Positions 32,133 through 41,493 of a stretch of DNA of 56,727 nucleotides are shown piece after piece. The translations under genes and the position numbers were made by a program. Below the pieces are notes generated by a model. It did no database searches, was not told the DNA's origin, and saw nothing but the letters and a program-made list of their open reading frames with translations. Location of the stretch: NCBI GenBank assembly GCA_016212275.1, contig JACRGR010000017.1:89316-146042 (forward strand). The letters run 5' to 3'. Source of the DNA: Nitrospinota bacterium (GTDB taxonomy: Bacteria; Nitrospinota_A; UBA7883; JACRGQ01). Each line of letters opens with the position of its first letter. Position 1 is the first letter of the stretch.

Positions 32133-34421
32133 TCACTCCGCCACGCCCGCTTCCGCCGTTTCCTGCGGCAGTTCCCTCGTGTAATCGCACTCTTTTTTCG
32201 GACACTTGATCGCGGGGGTCTCCCCCTTTTTCTTCGCCGCATATACAAGGAACGGATGGCCGCATTTCGGACACGGTTCCTTTATCGGCTTTTCCCAACT
32301 GACGAAATCGCACTTGGGATAGCTGGAACAGCCGTAGAAAAACCGCTTCCCCTTCGTGCGCCGCTCCACTATCTCGCCGCCGCAGTCCTTCGGGCACTTG
32401 ATGCCCATCGTCACCGCTTTGGTGGTCTTGCAGGTGGGGTAATCCTCGCACGCGATGAACTTGCCGAACCGCCCGCTCCGCAGGACCATATCCTTGCCGC
32501 AGGTGGGGCATTTATCGCCGGTCTTCACCGGCTCCAGCGGGGCCGAGCCTTCGTCGTTGAGCGGTTTGGCGTTCTTGCATGCCGGATAGCCGGAGCAGGC
32601 GAGGAACTTCCCGTAGCGCCCGTGCTTTATCACCATCGGCGATCCGCATTTTTCGCACACATGCTCCGTTTTGATCTCTTCCTTCTGGCTCACGATGTTC
32701 ACGTTCGCCGCTTCCAGCGCCTTGGCGAACGGCGCGTAAAATTCGTTCAGAAGGCCCACCCAGTCCTGGTTCCCCTCCTCCACTTTGTCCAGCCCGCCTT
32801 CCATCTGCGCGGTAAACTGCAAGTCCATAATGGTGGGAAAATGCTGGGACAAAAGATCGGTTATCATCCTCCCCAGTTGGGTCGGTTTTAGCTTGCGATC
32901 TTCCAGTTCCGCGTAATCGCGGCTTTGGATGGTGTCCATGATGGTGGCGTAGGTGCTCGGCCTTCCTATCCCCTTCTCTTCCAACTCGCGGATAAGTGCC
33001 GCCTCCGTATAGCGCGGCGGCGGCTGGGTGAAATGCTGGTTCGGCGTGATCTCGTCCAGGTTCAGCACGTCCCCCTTTTCCAGCGCGGGTATGCGGTTCT
33101 CCGGCTCCTTGTCCTTCTCCTCGTCCTCGCCATACACCTTCAAGAACCCGTAGAACTTCATCTGCGAACCGGTGGCCCGCAGGGTATAGCGCCCCGCCGC
33201 AACATCCACGGTGAGCGTGGCGATGATCGCCGGGTTCATCTGGCTTGCCACAAACCGCTTCCAGATGAGGTCGTACAGTTTGTATTCTTCGGGGGCCAGA
33301 TATTTCTTGACCGATTCCGGCGTGCGCGCAACCGATGTGGGGCGTATCGCCTCGTGCGCCTCTTGCGCGCTGGTCCTGCTTTGGTAGCTGTTCGGCTTTT
33401 CCGGCAGGTATTCCTTGCCGAGCGTGTCGCCGATATACCCGCGCACCTCGGCTATCGCGTCGTCCGCTATCCGGGTGGAATCGGTCCTCATATAGGTGAT
33501 GAGACCGACGGACTCGCCGCCGCCCACGTCCATGCCTTCATACAGCTTTTGGGCTATCCGCATCGTTTTGCCCGCCCGCAGACGGTACCGCTGGGATGCC
33601 GCCTGTTGCAGGGTGCTGGTGATGAACGGCGCCGGAGCGTTCCGCTTCCGATCCTTCAGTTCAACCGAGGCGACTGAGAGTTTCTCCCCCTTTATTCCCT
33701 CGACCGCCGCTGTTGCGTCGGCTTCATTGTTAATCTCGAATTTCGCGCCGTCAATTTGATGAAGTTTGGCTTCAAATTGACCATCAGACCTTTTTGATAA
33801 TATGGACTTTATTGACCAATATTCTTTCGGAACGAACGCCTCTATCTCCTTCTCCCGATCCACCAGTATCCGCATGGCCACGCTTTGCACCCGCCCGGCG
33901 GAAAGGCCGCTCCGCACCTTGCTCCACAACAGGGGGCTGAGCTTGTACCCCACCAGCCGATCCAGCACCCGGCGCGCCTGCTGGGCATGCACCAGGCTGG
34001 CGTTTATTTTGCGGGGGTTCTCCACGGCGGCCAGAACGGCCTTTTTGGTGATCTCGTTGAACATGATCCGGTATATTTTGTCCGGGCTGTTGAGAATGTC
34101 GAAAATATGCTGGGCTATCGCCTCCCCTTCGCGGTCCGGATCTGGCGCGAGGTAAACGACATCGGCTTTTTTCGCGGCTGCTTTCAGATCCTTTACCACG
34201 TCCGCCTTCCCTTTAATGGTAACGAACTGCATCTTGAATCCGTTGTCCACGTCCACCCCCAGTTTGCTCTTGGGCAGGTCGCGGATATGCCCCACGCTGG
34301 CCTTCACCTCGAAGCTGGGGCCGAGGTATTTCCTTATTGTGGACGCCTTGGCGGGCGATTCCACGATGACGAGGCACTTCTGCGCTTTCTTGGCGGACTT
34401 CGTTTTCGTTTTCTCAGTCAT
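32133..34421 (-). CDS. topA: DNA topoisomerase I
   Basis: This 762-residue enzyme relaxes negative supercoils. It has the Toprim motif LVIVESPAKASTIRKYLG with DPDREGEAIAQH. SAGRVQSVAMRILVDRE and the active site LITYMRTDSTRIA (catalytic Tyr) follow. The C-terminus has four zinc-finger modules: CEKCGSPM...CSGYPACK, CPTCGKDM...CEDYPTCK, CPKDCGGE...CSSYPKCD and CPKCGHPF...CPKKECDY. It is the first chromosomal protein gene beside the element and is divergent from rpsO. Confidence 0.97.
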   Translation of the reverse strand: MTEKTKTKSAKKAQKCLVIVESPAKASTIRKYLGPSFEVKASVGHIRDLPKSKLGVDVDNGFKMQFVTIKGKADVVKDLKAAAKKADVVYLAPDPDREGEAIAQHIFDILNSPDKIYRIMFNEITKKAVLAAVENPRKINASLVHAQQARRVLDRLVGYKLSPLLWSKVRSGLSAGRVQSVAMRILVDREKEIEAFVPKEYWSIKSILSKRSDGQFEAKLHQIDGAKFEINNEADATAAVEGIKGEKLSVASVELKDRKRNAPAPFITSTLQQAASQRYRLRAGKTMRIAQKLYEGMDVGGGESVGLITYMRTDSTRIADDAIAEVRGYIGDTLGKEYLPEKPNSYQSRTSAQEAHEAIRPTSVARTPESVKKYLAPEEYKLYDLIWKRFVASQMNPAIIATLTVDVAAGRYTLRATGSQMKFYGFLKVYGEDEEKDKEPENRIPALEKGDVLNLDEITPNQHFTQPPPRYTEAALIRELEEKGIGRPSTYATIMDTIQSRDYAELEDRKLKPTQLGRMITDLLSQHFPTIMDLQFTAQMEGGLDKVEEGNQDWVGLLNEFYAPFAKALEAANVNIVSQKEEIKTEHVCEKCGSPMVIKHGRYGKFLACSGYPACKNAKPLNDEGSAPLEPVKTGDKCPTCGKDMVLRSGRFGKFIACEDYPTCKTTKAVTMGIKCPKDCGGEIVERRTKGKRFFYGCSSYPKCDFVSWEKPIKEPCPKCGHPFLVYAAKKKGETPAIKCPKKECDYTRELPQETAEAGVAE

Positions 34422-34563
34422 AAGGCTCGTTGTATAAAGAACTTTCGGATGGATTGCAAGGTTTATTTTTGGAAGTTGGAAAACCCTTTACAAAACATGC
34501 GCGGATATGGTACAAATTCCGGCTGATGAAAAAGGTTGGAAAAACAATAGTAAGTAGGGAGTT

Positions 34564-34833
34564 ATGGCACTAGCAAAACAGGTCAAGACGGAAATTATCG
34601 GCAAATTCAAAAAGAGCGAAGCGGACACGGGTTCCTCCGAAGTCCAGATCGCCCTGTTGAGCGGACGGATACAGTCGCTCAGCAAACATTTCGAAACCCA
34701 CGCGAAGGACAACCACTCCAAGCGGAGCCTTCTGATGATGGTGAACCAGAGGCGCAGGCTTCTCGATTACCTGAAGGGGACGGATTTCAACCGGTACAAA
34801 ACGACCATCGAAGCGCTGGGAATAAGGAAATAG
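34564..34833 (+). CDS. rpsO: 30S ribosomal protein S15
   Basis: The 89-residue protein shows the S15 signature: DTGSSEVQIALLSGRIQSLSKHF, then H-x-KDNHSKRSLLMMVNQRRRLLDYL. S15 binds 16S rRNA early in 30S assembly. An AGGGAG site lies before the ATG. It is followed by pnp in the order usual for bacteria. Confidence 0.98.
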   Translation: MALAKQVKTEIIGKFKKSEADTGSSEVQIALLSGRIQSLSKHFETHAKDNHSKRSLLMMVNQRRRLLDYLKGTDFNRYKTTIEALGIRK

Positions 34834-34851
34834 GTCCTTTTTCCCGGCAAC

Positions 34852-34892
34852 GGCCGGTTGACGCTTTTCCCTTTACGGATCACGGACCGGCC
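34852..34892 (+). other. rpsO-pnp intercistronic hairpin
   Basis: GGCCGGT at 34852 and ACCGGCC at 34886 form a stem in the 98-base gap, extended by GGCA/TGCC. In E. coli a hairpin at this place is cut by RNase III and lets PNPase control its own message. By position this could do the same. Confidence 0.5.
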
Positions 34893-34931
34893 ATGCCAAT
34901 GCCCTGCTGAAAGAAAAGGAGAATTTGATTC

Positions 34932-37034
34932 ATGGCTAACCACATAGAGGTCCAATTGGGCCACTCGACCATCCGGTTTGAAACCGGCGAAATAGCGCGC
35001 CAGGCCGGCGGCTCGGTGATGGTACACTGCGGCGAATCCATCGTGTTCAGCGCCGCCACCGCCGCCTCACAGCCGAAAGCGGGAATAGATTTCTTCCCGC
35101 TCACCATCGATTACCGCGAAAAATTCTACTCCGCGGGGCGCATCCCCGGCGGCTTCCTGCGGCGCGAAGGCAGGGCCTCCGACCGCGAAACTCTGGTCTC
35201 GCGCCTTGCCGACCGGCCCATCCGCCCTCTGTTCCCGGACGGCTTCGCCAACGAAACGCAGGTGTTCATGTACACCCTTTCGTACGACGGCATCAACGAG
35301 GCGGACGTGCTGGCGGTGAACGCCGCTTCCGCCGCGCTCGTGCTTTCGGACATCCCGTTCCTGGGCCCCATCGGCGCGGTGCGCATCGGCCTTTTGGACG
35401 GCACGCTGGTGGTGAACCCCACCCATGAAGAGCGCGCGAAAAGCCAGCTCGACGTGGTGATCGCGGGTAGCGCCGAATCCATCATGATGGTGGAAGGCGA
35501 AGCCAAGGAAATATCCGAAGCCAAGTTCGTGGAAGCGCTGGAGCTTGCCCACGACGCGATCAAAAAGCTGTGTCAGGCGCAGAAAGACCTCGCGGCGCGC
35601 GACCCCAAGGAAAAAATGGCGTTCACCCCCGCGGTGCGCGAGACCGAGATGCACGAAACGATACGCAAGCAGTACACCGACGAGATAAAGAAGAACATCT
35701 GCATCCCGGAAAAGCACAAGCGGGCCGACGCCCTTTCCGCGCTGAAAAAGAAGATCGTGGAAGCGCTCACCACCGAAGAGAACCGCGCCACGCTGGCGGG
35801 CACCGTGAAATCGGCCTACGAGGACGTGGAACAGCAGGTGATGCGCCTGATGATCGTGAACGAAGGCAAGCGCGCCGACGGGCGGAGCCTGACCGACGTG
35901 CGCCCCATCACCATCCGCACCGGCCTGTTGCCCCGCACGCACGGCTCGGCGCTGTTCACCCGCGGCGAAACGCAGGTGATCGTCGTCGTCACGCTGGGCA
36001 CCGGTCAGGACGAACAATTGCTGGACAACATCGAAGGGAAGACCAACAAGTCGTACCTCTTCCACTACAACTTCCCCCCGTTCTCGGTGGGCGAAGTGAA
36101 GTTCGCGGGCGGTCCCGGACGTCGCGAGATCGGCCACGGGGCACTGGCGGAGCGGGCGGTATCCTTCTGCCTGCCGGACAAGGACAAGTTCCCGTACACC
36201 ATCCGCATCGTGTCCGAGGTCATGGAATCGAACGGTTCCTCCTCGATGGCCTCCGTTTGCGGCGGCACGCTGGCGCTGATGGACGCGGGCGTGCAGATAA
36301 AAGCGCCGGTGGCGGGCGTGGCGATGGGTCTGGTGGCGGAAGACGGCAAAACGGCCATCCTCACTGACATTCTGGGCATGGAAGACGCCTTGGGCGATAT
36401 GGACTTCAAAGTGGCCGGCACCCGCAAGGGGATCACCGCCATCCAGATGGACATCAAGCTCACCGGCATCTCCACCGCGCTGATGGCGCAGGCGCTGGAA
36501 CAGGCGAACAAGGCCCGGATGCACATCCTCGACCAGATGCAACAGGCAATGCCGAAACCGAAGTCGGACATTTCGTCCTACGCGCCGCGCATGCTTACGC
36601 TAAAGGTCCCCTCCGACATGGTGGGCGCCGTCATCGGACCAGGCGGCAAGATCATCCGCATGATCACCGACACCACAAAGTCGCAGATAGACATCGAGGA
36701 CGACGGCACGGTGAAGATATTCGCCGCGAACCTGGACGACGCGCAGAAGGCGAAGACGATGGTGGAAAACATCGTCCAGCCCGCAGAGATCGGCAAGATG
36801 TTCCTCGGCAAGATCACGCGCATCGTGGACTTCGGCGCCTTCGTGGAAATATCGCCAGGCACCGAGGGGCTGGTGCATATCTCCCACCTCGCCAACCACC
36901 GCGTGAACCGCGTGACCGACGTGGTGCAGGAAGGCCAGGAGATATGGGTGAAGATCATAGACGTTGACCAGCGCACCCGGAAGATCCGGTTGAGCCACAA
37001 AGAAGCGCTGGAAGACAGAGAGAACCAGAAATAA
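34932..37034 (+). CDS. pnp: Polyribonucleotide nucleotidyltransferase (PNPase)
   Basis: This 700-residue 3'-5' phosphorolytic exoribonuclease belongs to the RNA degradosome. Two RNase PH domains are present; the second has GRREIGHGALAERAV and the catalytic DILGMEDALGDMDFKVAGT. A KH domain follows (VGAVIGPGGKIIRMI), then an S1 domain at the C-terminus (GKITRIVDFGAFVEISPGTE). The length is standard. The start MANHIEVQLG follows AAGGAG. It is followed by a strong terminator. Confidence 0.98.
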   Translation: MANHIEVQLGHSTIRFETGEIARQAGGSVMVHCGESIVFSAATAASQPKAGIDFFPLTIDYREKFYSAGRIPGGFLRREGRASDRETLVSRLADRPIRPLFPDGFANETQVFMYTLSYDGINEADVLAVNAASAALVLSDIPFLGPIGAVRIGLLDGTLVVNPTHEERAKSQLDVVIAGSAESIMMVEGEAKEISEAKFVEALELAHDAIKKLCQAQKDLAARDPKEKMAFTPAVRETEMHETIRKQYTDEIKKNICIPEKHKRADALSALKKKIVEALTTEENRATLAGTVKSAYEDVEQQVMRLMIVNEGKRADGRSLTDVRPITIRTGLLPRTHGSALFTRGETQVIVVVTLGTGQDEQLLDNIEGKTNKSYLFHYNFPPFSVGEVKFAGGPGRREIGHGALAERAVSFCLPDKDKFPYTIRIVSEVMESNGSSSMASVCGGTLALMDAGVQIKAPVAGVAMGLVAEDGKTAILTDILGMEDALGDMDFKVAGTRKGITAIQMDIKLTGISTALMAQALEQANKARMHILDQMQQAMPKPKSDISSYAPRMLTLKVPSDMVGAVIGPGGKIIRMITDTTKSQIDIEDDGTVKIFAANLDDAQKAKTMVENIVQPAEIGKMFLGKITRIVDFGAFVEISPGTEGLVHISHLANHRVNRVTDVVQEGQEIWVKIIDVDQRTRKIRLSHKEALEDRENQK

Positions 37035-37040
37035 TCATAC

Positions 37041-37071
37041 GGCCCCGCGGAAACGCGGGGCCTTTCCTTTT
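37041..37071 (+). terminator. Rho-independent terminator after pnp
   Basis: GGCCCCGCG-GAAA-CGCGGGGCC is a perfect 9-bp stem with a GAAA loop, followed by TTTCCTTTTT. Confidence 0.93.
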
Positions 37072-37098
37072 TCCCCTCCTCTTTTGTACAATCAGTGC

Positions 37099-37851
37099 AT
37101 GGAACTCCGTATTCTCGGTTCCGGCACATCCACTCCCGCGCCGGACCGCAATTGCGCCGGATACCTCGTCCGCACCACCGGCAAAATGTTTCTCGTTGAA
37201 GCCGGGCCGGGCACCCTGCGCCACCTTGCGAAGCTGGGAACGGATCTGAAGGAGATACACCATATCTTCATCACCCATTTCCATATTGACCACTTCAACG
37301 ATCTCCCCGCCATCCTGTTCGCCATGAAATACGGCCTGCCGGAGGGACGCGGCGACCTCACCATCCACGGCCCCGAAGGACTTAAAGAAAACTTCCGCGC
37401 CATCCATCAGGCGTATGGCAACCAGATAGACAGCGAAAAATACGATGTGAAGATAATCGAACATGGGGATAACTCGTATGAGATCGAATCGGTGAAAGTC
37501 ACCACCCTGCCGATGGAGCATTCCGCCCCCGCCATCGGCTACCGGTTCGACGGCGCGAACGGGAAGTCGCTCGCCTATTCGGGCGACACCGCCCCGTGTA
37601 GCAACATCATAAAACTAGCGATGGGCGCCGACGCGCTATTGATGGACTGCTCGCGCCCGGACGGTTCTCCCCTGCCCGGCCACTCCACCACCTCCGAGGC
37701 GGCGGCGGTGGCGAAAAAGGCGGAAGTGAAAACGCTCATCCTCACCCACATCTACCCTGATAACGACACCACTGACCTCGAAGCGCGGGCCGCGAAGTTC
37801 TTCGATGGGATCGTCATCGCCGCGCGCGACGGCATGCGCATAACTCTGTAG
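37099..37851 (+). CDS. Metallo-beta-lactamase-fold hydrolase, RNase Z-like
   Basis: From ATG 37099 (MELRILGSGTSTPAPDRNCA), 250 residues. The metal site is intact: ITHFHIDHFNDLPA (HxHxDH), a later YSGDTAPCSNI aspartate region and ILTHIYPDND near the C-terminus. The opening ILGSGTSTPxPxRNxxGYL is common to the RNase Z/ElaC branch and related hydrolases, but the long exosite arm of true RNase Z is missing. The substrate is therefore open. No partner is evident in the neighbourhood. Confidence 0.85.
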   Translation: MELRILGSGTSTPAPDRNCAGYLVRTTGKMFLVEAGPGTLRHLAKLGTDLKEIHHIFITHFHIDHFNDLPAILFAMKYGLPEGRGDLTIHGPEGLKENFRAIHQAYGNQIDSEKYDVKIIEHGDNSYEIESVKVTTLPMEHSAPAIGYRFDGANGKSLAYSGDTAPCSNIIKLAMGADALLMDCSRPDGSPLPGHSTTSEAAAVAKKAEVKTLILTHIYPDNDTTDLEARAAKFFDGIVIAARDGMRITL

Positions 37852-37895
37852 CGGAAAACCGCCCTACAAACGACGGAGATGGTTACTCCCAACAT

Positions 37896-37993
37896 CCTTC
37901 CCTTCTCAAGGGAAGGTGGCCCACCGGGCCGGAAGGGTTTTTCCCTAAACCACCCCGGACGCTTGGCGTCCACCCCTCCTTGAAAAGGAGGGG
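37896..37993. repeat. Cluster of perfect hairpins (interspersed repeat)
   Basis: Three perfect stem-loops lie in 98 bases: CCTTCCCTT/AAGGGAAGG (37896-37916), GGACGC/GCGTCC (37957-37971) and CCCCTCCTT/AAGGAGGGG (37973-37993), with GGGCC-type dyads between. This looks like one of the nonautonomous hairpin repeats found between genes in many genomes. It fills most of the 167-base gap between the hydrolase and lptM-like genes. Confidence 0.7.
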
Positions 37994-38018
37994 ATCATTT
38001 GGGGGATTTCCAACAAGT

Positions 38019-38144
38019 CTATTTAGCGGTCTTGTGCGGGGGCTGGGGCGGCGCTTTCAGGCCGCAAGCGGCGAGCGGAATTGCCACCAACATAATCACA
38101 ATCGTCAGAGACAATAACCGTTTTCCGATATTCAGTAGCAACAA
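38019..38144 (-). CDS. lptM: Small lipoprotein of the LptM/YifL type
   Basis: The C-terminal part reads as a lipoprotein signal (LLSLTIVIMLVAIPLAACGL) with lipobox LAAC and the CGLKAPPQPP mature start. This resembles LptM (YifL), which helps LptD mature. Small genes of this kind often follow argH, as here. No normal ATG is found. I chose TTG 38144, five bases after AGGAG, but this start lies inside a hairpin array that may have replaced the original 5' end. The exact N-terminus is uncertain. Confidence 0.6.
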   Translation of the reverse strand: MLLLNIGKRLLSLTIVIMLVAIPLAACGLKAPPQPPHKTAK

Positions 38145-38230
38145 GCACTCCTGCTTGTTGCGCGCCATCGCATGGCGCGGCCCACCTTGCCGCTCTGCGG
38201 CAAAGTACACGCAAGAGTGCGTGTACCTAC
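38135..38230. repeat. Array of four tightly packed perfect stem-loops
   Basis: Arms: 38138-38147/38152-38161 (10 bp), 38161-38168/38172-38179 (8 bp), 38187-38193/38197-38203 (7 bp) and 38205-38213/38218-38226 (9 bp), all perfect, with 3-4-base loops. GTAG (38135) and CTAC (38227) could close the whole set as a five-way junction. It sits between argH and the lipoprotein's mature sequence and looks like an inserted hairpin element. Confidence 0.85.
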
Positions 38231-38245
38231 CGGGTTCATTCAACA

Positions 38246-39619
38246 TCAAAATTCCTTTTTCAGGCGTTTTATCTGTTTCAGTATCTCCGCCTTCGCGGTG
38301 GAGCCGGTCCCCTTCTTGCGGTCGGGGGATAGCTTCGGATCCAAAGTTTTCAACACGTCCCTGCCGAACAGCGGGGAATGTTTTTTCAGGTCGGCAAGAT
38401 TCAAGCCGCCAAAGGAAATCCCAAACTCCTCGCACTCCTTCACCACCGCGCCAACGATGTGGTGCGCCTCGCGGAACGGCAATCCCTTCATCACCAGGTA
38501 ATCGGCCAGGTCAACGGCGGTCAAAAAGCCCTCATCCAGCCTTGTTTCCAAAAGCCGCTTATTGAACTTCATCTTCTTTACCAGTTGCGCGGCAAGCGGC
38601 AAGGCCATCAGTGCCTGTTCCGCGCTGTCGAACACCGGTATTTTGTCTTCCTGCATGTCCTTGTTGTACGCCAGCGGTAGCCCCTTCAGGATGGTCAGCA
38701 GGTTCATCAGGTTCCCCACCGTCCGTCCGCTCTTGCCTCGGAACAGCTCCAAAAGGTCGGGGTTTTTCTTTTGCGGCATGATGCTCGAACCGGTGCAAAA
38801 CTCATCCGGCAACACGACCGATGAAAACTCGCTTGAAGAGTAGATGATCAACTCCTCCGCCAGCCGCGAGAGATGCACGAACAGCACCGATACGGCAAAG
38901 CAGAATTCCAGCGCGAAATCCCGGTCGGAAACGCCGTCCAGCGAGTTTTGCGTTACTCCCGCAAAGCCCATCAGCTTCGCCCGGTACTCGCGATCCAAAT
39001 TGAAATTACCGCCCGCCAGCGCGCCGGAGCCGAGCGGGCTGATGTTCGCGCTTTCGGCAACGGCGGCAAACCGCGCCTCGTCACGCCGGAACATCTCCAG
39101 ATACGCAAGATGCCAGTGCGCCGTCCGCACCGGCTGAGCCTGTTGCAGGTGCGTGTAGGCGGGCATGAAGTCGTCCACGGTCTTTTCGGCCTGCGCCAGA
39201 AACGCCTTTTGCAGTTGGATGAGGAGCGCGGCGATCTTCCGACTGTTTTCCCGCACATACAGCCGCACGTCTGTGGCCACCTGGTCGTTCCGGCTCCGCC
39301 CGGTGTGTATCTTCCCCGCCAGCGGGCCGATCTTTTCCTTCAGCCGCCGCTCGATGTTCATGTGGATGTCTTCATCCGCCACGCTGAACCGGAACGTCCC
39401 CTTCCCTATTTCGCCAAAAATGCTTTTCAGCCCTTTCAGGACTTTGTTCAATTCGTGCGGTTTCAGGATGCCCGCTTTTTTCAGCGCGTGGGCGTGCGCC
39501 ATGTTCTGGATGATGTCGAACTCGGCCAGCTTTTTATCGAACCCGATGGACGCGCCATACTCAAGGAATTCGGTTGTCTGGGATGCCTTGAACCTTCCGC
39601 CCCACGCCTTGTTTTTCAC
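38246..39619 (-). CDS. argH: Argininosuccinate lyase
   Basis: The last step of arginine synthesis, splitting argininosuccinate into arginine and fumarate. The 457-residue protein has WGGRFKASQTTEF at the N-terminus, then HTGRSRNDQVATDVRLYVRE, THLQQAQPV and the superfamily signature GSSIMPQKKNPD with its catalytic serine loop. The length is normal. Confidence 0.97.
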   Translation of the reverse strand: MKNKAWGGRFKASQTTEFLEYGASIGFDKKLAEFDIIQNMAHAHALKKAGILKPHELNKVLKGLKSIFGEIGKGTFRFSVADEDIHMNIERRLKEKIGPLAGKIHTGRSRNDQVATDVRLYVRENSRKIAALLIQLQKAFLAQAEKTVDDFMPAYTHLQQAQPVRTAHWHLAYLEMFRRDEARFAAVAESANISPLGSGALAGGNFNLDREYRAKLMGFAGVTQNSLDGVSDRDFALEFCFAVSVLFVHLSRLAEELIIYSSSEFSSVVLPDEFCTGSSIMPQKKNPDLLELFRGKSGRTVGNLMNLLTILKGLPLAYNKDMQEDKIPVFDSAEQALMALPLAAQLVKKMKFNKRLLETRLDEGFLTAVDLADYLVMKGLPFREAHHIVGAVVKECEEFGISFGGLNLADLKKHSPLFGRDVLKTLDPKLSPDRKKGTGSTAKAEILKQIKRLKKEF

Positions 39620-39669
39620 GTCTCTCCCCGTTGGTAGTTAATTTTGGAGATAAGTTTACCATAGAAGAA

Positions 39670-39733
39670 ACTGTCATTCCCGCGAAAGCGGGAATCCATG
39701 ATTCTGGATCCCCGTTTTCACGGGGATGACAAT
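39670..39733. repeat. Interspersed inverted repeat (GTCATTCCCGCGAAAGCGGGAAT type), copy 1
   Basis: The unit has two dyads: ATTCCCGC-GAAA-GCGGGAAT and CCCCG-TTTTCA-CGGGG, bounded by GTCAT and ATGAC. A second copy with small differences lies at 54466. Elements with this core (compare neisserial dRS3) are scattered in many proteobacterial genomes. It lies in the 152-base gap between argH and the ETF-QO gene. Confidence 0.85.
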
Positions 39734-39771
39734 TGAGAGCGGGCCAGTTGAACGGCCCGCCGCGATAGCCG

Positions 39772-41493
39772 TTACAGTCCCGTGAAGTCCGGGCCGCTCC
39801 CGTGTTCCGCGCCGTTCACCCGCAGGTTTTTCTCCGGGCAGACGATCTCGCAGGTGCGGCACTGCACACAGTTCTCAAGGTTCATGAAATGATACTTCAC
39901 GCCGTCCTTCTCGCGCACCTCATGCACTTCCGCGGTGCAGTCCCCCGCGCACGGCACTTCGTTGCCGCTCCCGTGGTAGCGTCCGATGCACCGCTTGCAC
40001 GCTTCCGCGTTGAACTCGGTGATGTGCGCGTTGCCGTGGTGATAGTGCGTGTTCGCGTAAAACACCACGTCCGCCGTGGAATAGACGGTGCCCTTCACGA
40101 ACCCATCCGGCTCCGCCAGCGGTTTCGCCTTGAAATCCGGTTTCGTGTTCGTGCGGTCGTCCTTCCACTGCACGGGGCCGATCTCCGTGCCGCCGTCCAT
40201 CAGCTTTTTCAGGTCGAGCGCGGAGCCGATAAGCCCCGCAGGGCCGCTTAGGAAAGCGGAAACGCCCCCTGCGTAGATATTCGCGTCGTCCAGCCCGTTC
40301 ACCACCGTTGGCAGGTAATCGCTAAACAGTTTTTTGTTCTCGTGGAACGCCCAGCGGTAGTAGCGGGACTTTTTCAGTTCCTGCCCCACCCAGCCGTCCA
40401 TCAGCGCCTGTTTGTACGCGCCGAGCGTGGCGGCGGAATAATCCTTCTTCTGCACCGCCGCGAACAGCGTTTCGGCGGCGGTCATGCCGGTTTCCATCGC
40501 TTTGTCCACGCCGGAGAAGCCCTTTACGTCCAGAACGCCCAAGGCATCGCCCACCACCATTGCGCCGTCCACCGCGAACTCGCGCGGGAGCGAATAGTAG
40601 CCGCCTTCGGGTATCAGCGATGCGCCGTACTTCACTATCTTGCCGCCCTTGAGCATTTCCTGCACCCACGGGTGTTTTTTGAGCGATTGCAGTATCTGCG
40701 GGGGGCGGAGCGCGGGATTATCGGAATCCAGCCCCGTCACCATGCCAATGGCGAGTTTTTTGTCCTTCAGTCCGTAGATGAAGCCGCCGCCGAAACTGCC
40801 GTCCAGCAGAGGAAAGCCGATGGTGTGCCACACCTTGCCGGAAAGATCCTTTTCGGTCTCCCACACCTCTTTCACGCCCACGGCCCACGTTTGCGGTGTG
40901 GGGGTGAGGTTGAACTTGGCATACAGGTCGCGCGAGAGGAACATCTTGTCGCCGAACACCGTCACCTTCGCGTAACAGTTATCGTTCTCTGCGTTGCCGG
41001 TGCTGTCCACCCGCACGCCCGCCACGCGGTTGCCGTCGTACAGTATTTCCTGCCCGGCGAACCCGGTGTACAGGTCCACCACGATGGAGGGGGTCTCCTT
41101 CACCTTTTCATGCAGGTTGGCGGCCATCCAGCGGCACACTTCGCTGAGCGAAAGGATGAGGTAGCCGGTCTTGTTCAGCTCCGGCGGGGCGAAGAACGAT
41201 GGCATGTCCCACGCTTTTTTGCGGCCCAGTATGGTCACATTGCTTTGGGCGCATTTGCCTTCCAGCGGGAACCCGTTGGTCTCGTAATCGGGAAAAAGCT
41301 TTTTCACCGAGCGGGGATTGGAGACCGCGCCGCTCAAAACGTGCGCGCCGAAGTCCTTTCCCTTTTCCAGCACGCCTATCCGCACGGAGGCGTTGTTCTG
41401 CTTCGCCAGGTCCACCAAGCGGTGCGCGGCGCTCAAAGAGGCCACGCCGCCGCCCACGAACAATACGTCGTATTCAATGCGCTTTGCCATCAT
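39772..41493 (-). CDS. Electron-transfer flavoprotein:ubiquinone oxidoreductase (ETF-QO family)
   Basis: A membrane-associated flavoprotein that passes electrons from ETF to quinone. The 573-residue protein has an FAD-binding start (DVLFVGGGVASLSAAHRLVD) and the family segments FGAHVLSGAVSNPRS, GFPLLDGSFGGGFIYGLKD and GFSGVDKAMETGMTAAE. A C-terminal ferredoxin-like motif, ENCVQCRTCEIVCPEKN, carries the [4Fe-4S] cluster. The ATG overlaps the etfA stop, so the enzyme is made together with its electron donor. Confidence 0.93.
   Translation of the reverse strand: MMAKRIEYDVLFVGGGVASLSAAHRLVDLAKQNNASVRIGVLEKGKDFGAHVLSGAVSNPRSVKKLFPDYETNGFPLEGKCAQSNVTILGRKKAWDMPSFFAPPELNKTGYLILSLSEVCRWMAANLHEKVKETPSIVVDLYTGFAGQEILYDGNRVAGVRVDSTGNAENDNCYAKVTVFGDKMFLSRDLYAKFNLTPTPQTWAVGVKEVWETEKDLSGKVWHTIGFPLLDGSFGGGFIYGLKDKKLAIGMVTGLDSDNPALRPPQILQSLKKHPWVQEMLKGGKIVKYGASLIPEGGYYSLPREFAVDGAMVVGDALGVLDVKGFSGVDKAMETGMTAAETLFAAVQKKDYSAATLGAYKQALMDGWVGQELKKSRYYRWAFHENKKLFSDYLPTVVNGLDDANIYAGGVSAFLSGPAGLIGSALDLKKLMDGGTEIGPVQWKDDRTNTKPDFKAKPLAEPDGFVKGTVYSTADVVFYANTHYHHGNAHITEFNAEACKRCIGRYHGSGNEVPCAGDCTAEVHEVREKDGVKYHFMNLENCVQCRTCEIVCPEKNLRVNGAEHGSGPDFTGL

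Noticed and set aside
29102..34421. topB and topA as a gene duplication
   Set aside because: They belong to different type IA subfamilies (III and I), one on each side of the tRNA boundary; their closeness follows from the insertion site.
35067..36542. 491-codon minus-strand frame opposite pnp
   Set aside because: Shadow of PNPase in GC-rich DNA; the translation is rich in His, Arg and Gly without any family pattern.
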